From: Deltaproteobacteria bacterium
GTDB lineage: Bacteria; Myxococcota_A; UBA9042; PHBI01
DNA: 64,000 nt
NCBI GenBank assembly: GCA_011526585.1
Contig: WYBB01000094.1
Span: 45,204-109,203, forward strand
Reading direction: 5' to 3'
Shown here: positions 58,120 to 64,000 of the stretch, piece by piece
Numbering within the stretch: the stretch's first letter is position 1
How the letters are laid out: every line of letters begins with the position of its first letter
The notes under the pieces: model-generated
Told to the model about the DNA's origin: nothing
The model's database searches: none
The model's input: the letters and a program-made list of their open reading frames with translations, nothing else
Program-made: the position numbers and the translations under genes

Positions 58120-60567
58120 TCAACGCCGGTGCATGAGCCGCAAGGCCTCTTCGCGCGCGGTCGATTCGCGCAGCCGCTGCGCCAGGACCCGCATGACACC
58201 GAGCGCGACCGCGCCGTTGTCGTCGACGATGCTCTTGAAGCGCTCGGCCGACAGCCGATACACGACGACGTCGGTCGCGCAGACCGCGCCGGCGGTGCGC
58301 GTCGCGCCGTCGATGATGGCGATCTCGCCGAGGCAGCGGCTCGGGCCGACGGTGTTGATCACCGACTGCCCGCGCACGATGTTCACCACGCCCTCGACGA
58401 CGATGTAGAGCGAGTCGCCGAAGTCGCCTTCGTTGAAGATCGGCGTGTTGGTCTTGAAGCTGCGCTTCTCGCAAGCCTCGGCGATCGACAGGAGCTCGAT
58501 GCCCGGCACGTCGTGGAAGAGCGAGACCTCCTTCAGGAAGGCCAGGCGGCGCCCGAGCTGCGAGGCGACCCCGTCGCGGTCGGCGTCGGGCGCGCTGGCG
58601 TCCGGTCCGCAATACGAGAGCACGGCGGCGAGCCACGGGTCCTTGGTGTCGTCCGGGCGGTCGGCCTCGGGACCGGTGGTGCTGGTCCTCATGCCCTTGA
58701 GCTGCGCCGGCAGCGGCGCGAGCGGATCGACCGGCAGCGGCGGCGCCTCGTCGCCGCCCGAGGCGAGGCGCTTGCTCTGGGTGACGATGGCGCGCAGCGA
58801 GCTCTTGGCGAGCTGCTTGAGCATCTCGGTCGCCATGCGCTGGATCTGCCGGTTGCCGGGCACGCGCGCCGGATAGAGGCGCTTGAAGATCCGCCAGTAG
58901 AGGTCGCCCATCAGCGCGTCGAGCGGCGGGTGGTGCGCGCCGGCCTCCAGCGCCTCGACGCCGATGCGGCACGCCTCGCGATAGGCGATGGCCAGCGTCT
59001 CGCGCAGCTCCTGCAGGTCGCGCCGCCAGTCGGCGGTGTTGGTCGTCGAGCGCCGCTGCCCCTCCATGATCTTGAGCTGCAGCGCGTCGACCACCGCCTC
59101 GGTGCCGGCCAGCCCGTCGAGCTGCAGGCGCGCGTCGTTGAGCGCGCGCTGGCCGAGCTCGACCCGCTGGCGCAGGCGGCGCCGCCCGGCGAGGTGGTTC
59201 TCGACCTCGGCCATCAGCTCGGCCACGGTCGGGAAGCGCTCCTCCTTGCGCTTGGACAGCGCCTTCATGCAGATGCGCTCGAGCCCGTCGGGGATCTTGC
59301 GCTGCGGGTTCCTCCGCGACGGCGGCAGGAGCTCGCCGGTGAGCACCGCCTCGAGCGTCTCCTGCTTGGTGCGCCCGACGAAGGGCCGCGCCAGCGAGAG
59401 CATCGCGTAGAGGATCCCGCCGAGCGCCCACACGTCGGTGCGCGGGTCGTACTGGGTGAAGTCGCCGATGACCTGCTCGGGCGCCATGAAGCCCGGCGTG
59501 CCGCTCCAGAACTGGGCGCGGGCCTGTAGCGCGCCCTCGTCGCCCAGCACGAAGGCGAGGCCCCAGTCGACGAGCAGCACCTCGCCGTAGTGGCCGATGA
59601 GGATGTTGTTCGGCTTGATGTCGCAGTGGATCACCTGGCGGTCGTGCGCGTAGATGACGCCCTGGCAGACCTCGATGAAGATCGTGAGCAGGCGGTCGAG
59701 GTCGAAGCGCGCCTCCATCTCGGCGTCGTGGCGGCGTAGCCCCTGCAGGGCCGTGCCGAGCGTGATGCCGTCGAGGCGCTTCATCACGTAGTAGGGGCCG
59801 AGGTCGTCGCTGTAGCCGAGGTGGTAGACCGGCACGATGTTGGGGTGCTCGAGGCCGCCGGTGATGATCGCCTCCTCGATGAAGGCGCGCAGCAGGAGCG
59901 GGTTGGTGCGGTGCTTCTCGTGCAGCACCTTGATCGCGATCGAGCGGCGCAGGTCGCGGTCGACGCCGAGGTAGACGTGGCCGGCGCCGCCTTCGCCGAT
60001 CGGCTGGCCGAGCGCGTACTGCGTGGTGCCGGGGCCGTCGAGCGCGGGCCCGTCGCGGTCGAGGCCGGGGTTGACGGTCGGCTCGATGCCGTGGGCCGAG
60101 TAGAACTGGGCCAGGCGGGTGCGCGTGGCGGGGCGCGCGCTGCCCTCGGCGCCGGGCTGCACGCGCTTGAAGATGCGGCGGTCCTTGGGCGCGCCGAAGC
60201 CGGCCGCGCCGAGGTCGGTCGAGTCCTCCTGCAGGCCCTCGATGTCGGTGCTGAGCCCGGAGTCGAAGCCGGCCGGGGCAATGGCGGCGCCCTGGTCGGT
60301 GTCGATCTCCTGGAAGCCGGGCCCGAGGTCGAAGACCGAGACCAGGTCGGAGGCGACCATGAGCTGCGAGCCCTGTGCGCCCTGCAGCACCTCGGCGACG
60401 AGGTCATCGATGAGCTCGCTGGCCGGGGTGCCGGGCTCGACCGGCGTGACGCCGCGCAGGGTGTGCGCTCCGTAGAGGGCCATGACGCTGCACAGCTCGT
60501 CGAGGCGCAATCGCCCCTGGCGCAAGAGCGTCAGGGCGTAGTGGAGCGCATCTTGGAAAACGGGCAA
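58120..60567 (-). CDS. non-RD Ser/Thr kinase with C-terminal cyclic-nucleotide-binding domain
   Basis: An 815-residue protein starting at TTG 60567, the earliest start in the frame; later starts cannot be excluded. Residues 1-90 are helical, 90-180 low-complexity. The kinase domain, about 185-450, has [10 protein letters not shown], catalytic Lys213, HCDIKPNN at 314-321 and DWG at 334-336. The usual Arg of HRD is Cys315 (a non-RD kinase) and DFG is DWG, but the catalytic Asp and Lys remain. Residues 450-660 are helical. A cNMP-binding domain follows, about 680-800, with the phosphate-binding cassette [16 protein letters not shown] keeping the Glu and Arg. Cyclic-nucleotide control of the kinase is likely. 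Confidence 0.9.
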   Translation of the reverse strand: MPVFQDALHYALTLLRQGRLRLDELCSVMALYGAHTLRGVTPVEPGTPASELIDDLVAEVLQGAQGSQLMVASDLVSVFDLGPGFQEIDTDQGAAIAPAGFDSGLSTDIEGLQEDSTDLGAAGFGAPKDRRIFKRVQPGAEGSARPATRTRLAQFYSAHGIEPTVNPGLDRDGPALDGPGTTQYALGQPIGEGGAGHVYLGVDRDLRRSIAIKVLHEKHRTNPLLLRAFIEEAIITGGLEHPNIVPVYHLGYSDDLGPYYVMKRLDGITLGTALQGLRRHDAEMEARFDLDRLLTIFIEVCQGVIYAHDRQVIHCDIKPNNILIGHYGEVLLVDWGLAFVLGDEGALQARAQFWSGTPGFMAPEQVIGDFTQYDPRTDVWALGGILYAMLSLARPFVGRTKQETLEAVLTGELLPPSRRNPQRKIPDGLERICMKALSKRKEERFPTVAELMAEVENHLAGRRRLRQRVELGQRALNDARLQLDGLAGTEAVVDALQLKIMEGQRRSTTNTADWRRDLQELRETLAIAYREACRIGVEALEAGAHHPPLDALMGDLYWRIFKRLYPARVPGNRQIQRMATEMLKQLAKSSLRAIVTQSKRLASGGDEAPPLPVDPLAPLPAQLKGMRTSTTGPEADRPDDTKDPWLAAVLSYCGPDASAPDADRDGVASQLGRRLAFLKEVSLFHDVPGIELLSIAEACEKRSFKTNTPIFNEGDFGDSLYIVVEGVVNIVRGQSVINTVGPSRCLGEIAIIDGATRTAGAVCATDVVVYRLSAERFKSIVDDNGAVALGVMRVLAQRLRESTAREEALRLMHRR

Positions 60568-60677
60568 GCGATCACCCAGCCGGCGATTGGACAGCTCCTT
60601 CTACCGCAGATCGCCCCTGACCCGCCAGCGGCCCGGGCGCGGTCGTAAGATCCCTGATCCGGCGGTCGGCGCGCCGA

Positions 60678-61325
60678 TCAGAGGAAGAGCAGGATGCGCA
60701 GCATGATCTCGTGGTTCTTGAGGCTCACGAAGTCGTCGAGCCCGGGCGCCTCGAGCTTCTTGATGGCGTCGCTGTCGCCGGAGTTGAGCGCGGCCTCGAC
60801 GCGCGCGACGGCGACATTCTCGACCGAGCGCGCGCCGGGGGCGACGAGCATGAAGCCGATGTCGACGCTGAGGTGGTCGGCGAGGTGGAACTCGAAGCCC
60901 GCGCCGGCGTGGTAGCTGTTGGCGGCGGCGTCGACCTTGAAGAGCTCGGAGAGCTTGCCCCCGCCGATGCCGCCGCCGAAGTAGAAGGCGACGTGCTCGC
61001 CGTTGTAGGGGTAGACCAGCGCGGTCAGGCGCATCTTGGCCTGGTAGTGCAGCGCGTCGGGGTCGGGCTTGACGAGGTCGGCGTTCTTGCCGAGGTCGAC
61101 CGAGTAGTCGACGCCGAAGACCGAGAGGAACTTGAAGCGCACGTTGGCCTGGTTCAGGAACGCGGTCTCGGCCTTCTCGTCGGGACCGCCGGCCTTGTGG
61201 ATCCCGATCCCGGCGCCTACGCCGAGTGTCACGGTCGAGTCGCCGTCGGCCCGGGCGACCTGGGTGCCGGTCACGAGGGTCATCGCCATGAGGCAAGACA
61301 AAGCCGTCGCGGTGCTGAATCGCAT
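60678..61325 (-). CDS. small outer-membrane beta-barrel-like protein
   Basis: A 215-residue protein with a Sec signal (LSCLMAMTLVTGTQVARA) and alternating amphipathic strands (STVTLGVGAGIGIHKAG, VRFKFLSVFGVDYSVDLGK, HVAFYFGGGIGGGKLSE). It ends in Leu-Phe-Leu with LRILLFL, the usual barrel closing strand. AAGGTAGGG upstream fixes ATG 61325. An OmpW/OmpA-type 8-strand barrel is plausible. It faces another exported protein gene across a 359-bp gap. No function assigned. Confidence 0.7.
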   Translation of the reverse strand: MRFSTATALSCLMAMTLVTGTQVARADGDSTVTLGVGAGIGIHKAGGPDEKAETAFLNQANVRFKFLSVFGVDYSVDLGKNADLVKPDPDALHYQAKMRLTALVYPYNGEHVAFYFGGGIGGGKLSELFKVDAAANSYHAGAGFEFHLADHLSVDIGFMLVAPGARSVENVAVARVEAALNSGDSDAIKKLEAPGLDDFVSLKNHEIMLRILLFL

Positions 61326-61684
61326 CGCCCTACCTTTGGAACATGAGTGGGATTCATTCCCTGACGGGAAGAGAGGCCCCGGCGGGATTGCTGCCGGGCT
61401 GATGGGTCTGTCGGCCGCCGGCGCGCGGAAGTTGAATACAATCCCGAGCGCGCCCCAACTTTGTCGGCGCGGGCGCGAGCGGGGCGAGGCCCGAGGCGGG
61501 TGTGAAGCGGTGCGCCGGGAGTTACAATCGGCGGCCGGCGCGCGTTCGCACAGCGGACCGACGGTGCCGCCAGGTGACCGGTCGGGGTGGTGGGGCCCGA
61601 CTTGACCGATCCCGGCCCGAGGGCTAGCAGGGATTGCGCTGGTTCATGCACGCGGGCGAGAGGCCCGGCAAAGGGAGGGGCGAG
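61326..61684. other. 359-bp divergent intergenic region
   Basis: Between two divergent exported-protein genes. An inverted repeat GGCGCGC / GCGCGCC (61421-61427 and 61449-61455) encloses an AT-rich 21-bp core that includes TTGAATACAA. A TACAAT lies at 61523-61528 on the plus strand without a good -35. The best plus-strand promoter is at 61602-61630. Nothing coding is convincing here. Confidence 0.45.
61602..61630 (+). promoter_or_regulatory. candidate sigma-70 promoter of the DUF3078-like gene
   Basis: TTGACC and TAGCAG with a 17-bp spacer. It would give a leader of about 48 nt carrying GGGAGGGGCGAG before the ATG at 61685. Confidence 0.35.
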
Positions 61685-62686
61685 ATGCGCAAGCTGACGA
61701 TGGCGATCCTCGTTGCGTTCGGGTGGCTCACCGCGACCGCGGGCACGGCCTTGTCGGCCGCCGACCCGGGGCTCCTCCCCAAGGAGGAGGAGGTCGTCAA
61801 GGACGAGAAGCCCGAGGGCTGGGACCCGGCGCTCATCCTCGGGGCCAGCATCTCGGTCTCGACCAACACCAACTTCATCGGCCAGGCCAACGGCAACTCC
61901 TTCACCGGCGGCCTGCACCTGCTCGGGCGCCTCGACTACCTGAAGGGGGTGATCGACTGGCGCAACGTGCTCAAGATCGACGAGGTCTTCACCCAGACCC
62001 CGGTGATCGACGAGTTCGTCAAGAGCATCGACCAGCTCGCCTTCGAGTCGGTGATCTACTACAGGATCTCCCCGCTCTTCGGTCCGTTCGCGAGCTTCAA
62101 GCTCGACACGTCGATCCTCGAGGGGCGCGACGTGCGCGGCGCGCCGATCGACTACAGCGAGGGCGGCGAGGTCCTCGCCGAGGACGTCACGTCGATCAAG
62201 CTGACCGACGGCTTCCAGCCGCTCTCGCTCAAGGAGGCGATCGGCTTCTTCCTGCGACCGATCTCCAAGAAGACGGTCGAGGTCGACATCCGCGGCGGCT
62301 TCGGCGCGAGCCAGACCTTCGCCGACGGCGCGCTGCTCGTCAGCGACGACGCGGCCACGGCCGACGTGATCGAGCTCACCGCGCTCGCCGACGTGATCCA
62401 GGCCGGCGCCGTGCTCGAGGTCGCGTCCAAGGGCGAGCTCGAGGAGGGGCGCATCCAGTACTCGGCGCGCGCCGAGGTGATGATCCCGTTCATCAACGAC
62501 GACCCGCTCGAGCGCAGCGCCACCGACCTGACCAACTTCGACATCGGCGCCAAGCTCGGCTTCAAGCTCTTCGAGTGGGCCTCGCTGAGCTACGAGCTCA
62601 AGATCCTGCGGCTGCCGCAGCTCCTCGACGCCTGGCAGATCCAGAACAACCTGCTGCTCACGTTCAGCTACGCGCTCATCGATTGA
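61685..62686 (+). CDS. outer-membrane protein, DUF3078-like
   Basis: A 333-residue exported protein with a Sec signal ending near ALSAAD. The mature part starts with an acidic segment, then beta strands with an alternating aromatic pattern (WDPALILGASISVSTNTNFIGQANGNSFTGGLHLLGRLDYLKGVIDWRNVLKIDEVF), which resembles the DUF3078 outer-membrane family as I recall it. It ends in a barrel-type strand, NLLLTFSYALID. A purine-rich Shine-Dalgarno fixes ATG 61685. It stands alone, next to the MATE gene on the other strand. Confidence 0.65.
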   Translation: MRKLTMAILVAFGWLTATAGTALSAADPGLLPKEEEVVKDEKPEGWDPALILGASISVSTNTNFIGQANGNSFTGGLHLLGRLDYLKGVIDWRNVLKIDEVFTQTPVIDEFVKSIDQLAFESVIYYRISPLFGPFASFKLDTSILEGRDVRGAPIDYSEGGEVLAEDVTSIKLTDGFQPLSLKEAIGFFLRPISKKTVEVDIRGGFGASQTFADGALLVSDDAATADVIELTALADVIQAGAVLEVASKGELEEGRIQYSARAEVMIPFINDDPLERSATDLTNFDIGAKLGFKLFEWASLSYELKILRLPQLLDAWQIQNNLLLTFSYALID

Positions 62687-62707
62687 GCCCGCAAGCGGCC
62701 TGGAGCG

Positions 62708-64000
62708 TCATCGCTCGAGGCGCGCGACGCCGCGGCGCTCGATCGCGAGGTAGCGCCACATGAGGCCGACCGACGCGGCGAAGAGGCCGGCGGTCAGCCC
62801 GTACCAGAGGCCGTGCAGGCCGAGGCCGGCGCCGTAGCAGAGCGCGAGCGCGATCGGGAAGCCGACGCCCCAGTAGGCGATCGTCGTGAGCACGAAGGGG
62901 AAGCGCACGTCGCCCGCGCCGCGCAGCGCGCCGGAGACGAGGACCTGGGTGCCGTCGAAGAGCTGAAAGAGCGCCGCGATCGCCAGGAGCTCGATGGCGA
63001 GCGCGCGCACGGCGTCGGACTTCGGCGAGAAGAGCGCGACGATCGGCTCGGCGAGGAGCCCGAAGCAGAGCGCCGAGCTGCCCATGATCGCCAGCGTCAG
63101 GAGGAAGCCGGCGCGCGCGCGCACACGCATGAGGTCGGTGCGCTGCATGCCGATCGCCTCGCCGACGCGCGCCGCGGTGGCGCCGCTGACGCCGACGGCG
63201 GCCATGAAGGTCAGCGTCGTGCAGTGCAGCGCGATCTGGTGCGCGTTGCCTTCGACCGCGCCGAGGCGGGTCGCGAGGATCCCGGTCGTGGAAAAGACGA
63301 TGAACTCGGCGGCGAGCTGGAGGCCGAGCGGCAGGCCCAGGCGCAGGAGCAGGCGCGGGTCGCCGGCCGGGATGGGCGTGCCGGCGGGCGGGCGCTGGGA
63401 CGCGATGGCGCGGGTCAGGAAGAGCACGAGCACGAGCGTCGAGACCGAGGTGGCGATGCCGGCGCCGACCGCGCCCCAGGTGACGAGGCCGTCGACGAGC
63501 GCGATGTCGGCGACGAGGTTGAAGACGTTGGCGACGGCGGCGCCGATGAGCAGCGGGCGCGAGAGCTGGTGGCTCTGGAGGAAGCTGCGCGCGCTCATCC
63601 AGAGGAGCATCAGCACGTTGGCGGGGGTGCGCGCGACGAGGTAGGCCATGCCGTGGTCGCGGATCGCCGGCTCGATGCCGATCTCGCCCGCGAAGGCGCC
63701 GAGCACGAGCGCGATGGCCGACAGCGGCAGCGCGACGATGAGCGAGACGCGCACGCCGGTGCGCCACCAGCCCCAGGCGCGCGAGCGCTCACCGGCGCCG
63801 TGGGCCTGGGCCATGAGCGGCTCGAGGGCGATCGACAGGCCCATGCCGAAGACGAGCACGCCGAAGGCGAGGCTGTTGCCGAGCGTCGCGCCGGCGGCGT
63901 GCACCTCGTCGTAGCGGGAGACGACGGCGGTGTCGACGACGCCCATCAGCATCGTGCCCATCTGCGCGAGCGCGAGCGGCGTCGCCAGGCGGCGCATCTC
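62708..64000 (-). CDS. MATE-family efflux transporter, 5' end beyond window
   Basis: At least 430 residues, continuous to the window edge. The visible N-terminus EMRRLATPLALAQMGTMLMGVVDTAVVSRYD is MATE helix 1; because normal MATE proteins have a few residues before it, the start is probably outside. About twelve membrane segments are present in two homologous halves, with the conserved GAxxARVGEAIG segment near residue 265 and QVLVSGALRGAGD in the C-terminal half. It is an Na+- or H+-coupled exporter of cationic drugs or metabolites. There is a coding-free gap of 21 bp to the DUF3078-like stop. Confidence 0.92.
   Translation of the reverse strand, partial: EMRRLATPLALAQMGTMLMGVVDTAVVSRYDEVHAAGATLGNSLAFGVLVFGMGLSIALEPLMAQAHGAGERSRAWGWWRTGVRVSLIVALPLSAIALVLGAFAGEIGIEPAIRDHGMAYLVARTPANVLMLLWMSARSFLQSHQLSRPLLIGAAVANVFNLVADIALVDGLVTWGAVGAGIATSVSTLVLVLFLTRAIASQRPPAGTPIPAGDPRLLLRLGLPLGLQLAAEFIVFSTTGILATRLGAVEGNAHQIALHCTTLTFMAAVGVSGATAARVGEAIGMQRTDLMRVRARAGFLLTLAIMGSSALCFGLLAEPIVALFSPKSDAVRALAIELLAIAALFQLFDGTQVLVSGALRGAGDVRFPFVLTTIAYWGVGFPIALALCYGAGLGLHGLWYGLTAGLFAASVGLMWRYLAIERRGVARLER

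Noticed and set aside
1..64000. tRNA, rRNA, insertion sequences, phage genes
   Set aside because: I found no cloverleaf with a CCA-type end, no rRNA-like stretch, no transposase or integrase motif and no terminal inverted repeats with target duplications. Small RNAs could be missed by eye.

Overview
The window is very GC-rich DNA from a bacterium that I place, by gene content, in or near the Myxococcota (former Deltaproteobacteria). The pointers are several Cys/Asp-rich secreted lipoproteins with MopE-like and myxobacterial Cys-rich motifs, lamin-tail lipoproteins, three Ser/Thr protein kinases, a DUF1501/PSCyt-type operon and well-formed sigma-54 (-24/-12) promoters. No rRNA, tRNA, CRISPR array or insertion sequence was recognised. 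Both window ends cut genes: a Cys-rich lipoprotein on the left and a MATE transporter on the right.

Layout, left half. 1-5.7 kb holds the lipoprotein, a small zinc-ribbon protein, a membrane diguanylate cyclase and an FGE-fold/helical-repeat protein. 5.8-10.2 kb is a tightly overlapping four-gene operon for exported proteins (lipoprotein, PSCyt/DUF1549-like haem protein, DUF1501 Tat protein, small cytochrome). 10.2-18 kb holds two TetR regulons, each next to an alpha/beta hydrolase, a trypsin-like protease, a VOC protein, a 25-residue peptide gene, a decayed thrombospondin-type-3 gene, and two secreted proteins behind sigma-54 promoters (a beta-lactamase-fold hydrolase and an OmpA-like lipoprotein). 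18-22.7 kb holds an 851-residue aldo-keto reductase/polynucleotide-kinase-like/HAD-phosphatase fusion and an acyltransferase-like plus epimerase pair. 22.7-31.5 kb holds an orphan GspC and a nine-gene respiratory operon: tetrahaem cytochrome, 16Fe-16S-type ferredoxin, NrfD quinol protein, NapD, NapA, a NapB-like tetrahaem cytochrome, another ferredoxin, an unknown protein and a dienelactone hydrolase. I see no NapC or NapGH, so NrfD plus the ferredoxins probably feed NapA.

Layout, right half. 31.5-37.3 kb has two large lipoproteins and an HNH protein. 37.4-37.6 kb has three tandem near-perfect hairpins. 37.6-43.9 kb is a type I restriction-modification locus (hsdS, hsdM, hsdR on the minus strand) with an AbrB-Doc toxin-antitoxin pair inserted between hsdM and hsdR on the plus strand. 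44-46.8 kb has a membrane Ser/Thr kinase and a methionine aminopeptidase. The aminopeptidase faces a LysR-type gene that has lost its effector domain and runs into a SHOCT-protein gene. 47.7-52.5 kb is a periplasmic HMA protein followed by an RND efflux adaptor and pump. 52.5-58 kb is a coupled five-gene minus-strand operon: tail-anchored kinase, SRPBCC protein, lipoprotein, YkgJ-type Cys-cluster protein and BrkB-type membrane protein. 58-64 kb has a non-RD kinase fused to a cyclic-nucleotide-binding domain, two outer-membrane-type proteins and the MATE transporter.

The observations I would follow first are the AKR-kinase-phosphatase fusion, the NrfD-driven Nap operon, the lipase-fold lipoprotein with Cys in place of the nucleophile Ser and its paired TetR operators, the non-RD kinase with a cNMP domain, the truncated LysR with a LysR box in the aminopeptidase promoter, and the triple hairpin beside hsdS. 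Family names come from motif recognition only; no database search was run.
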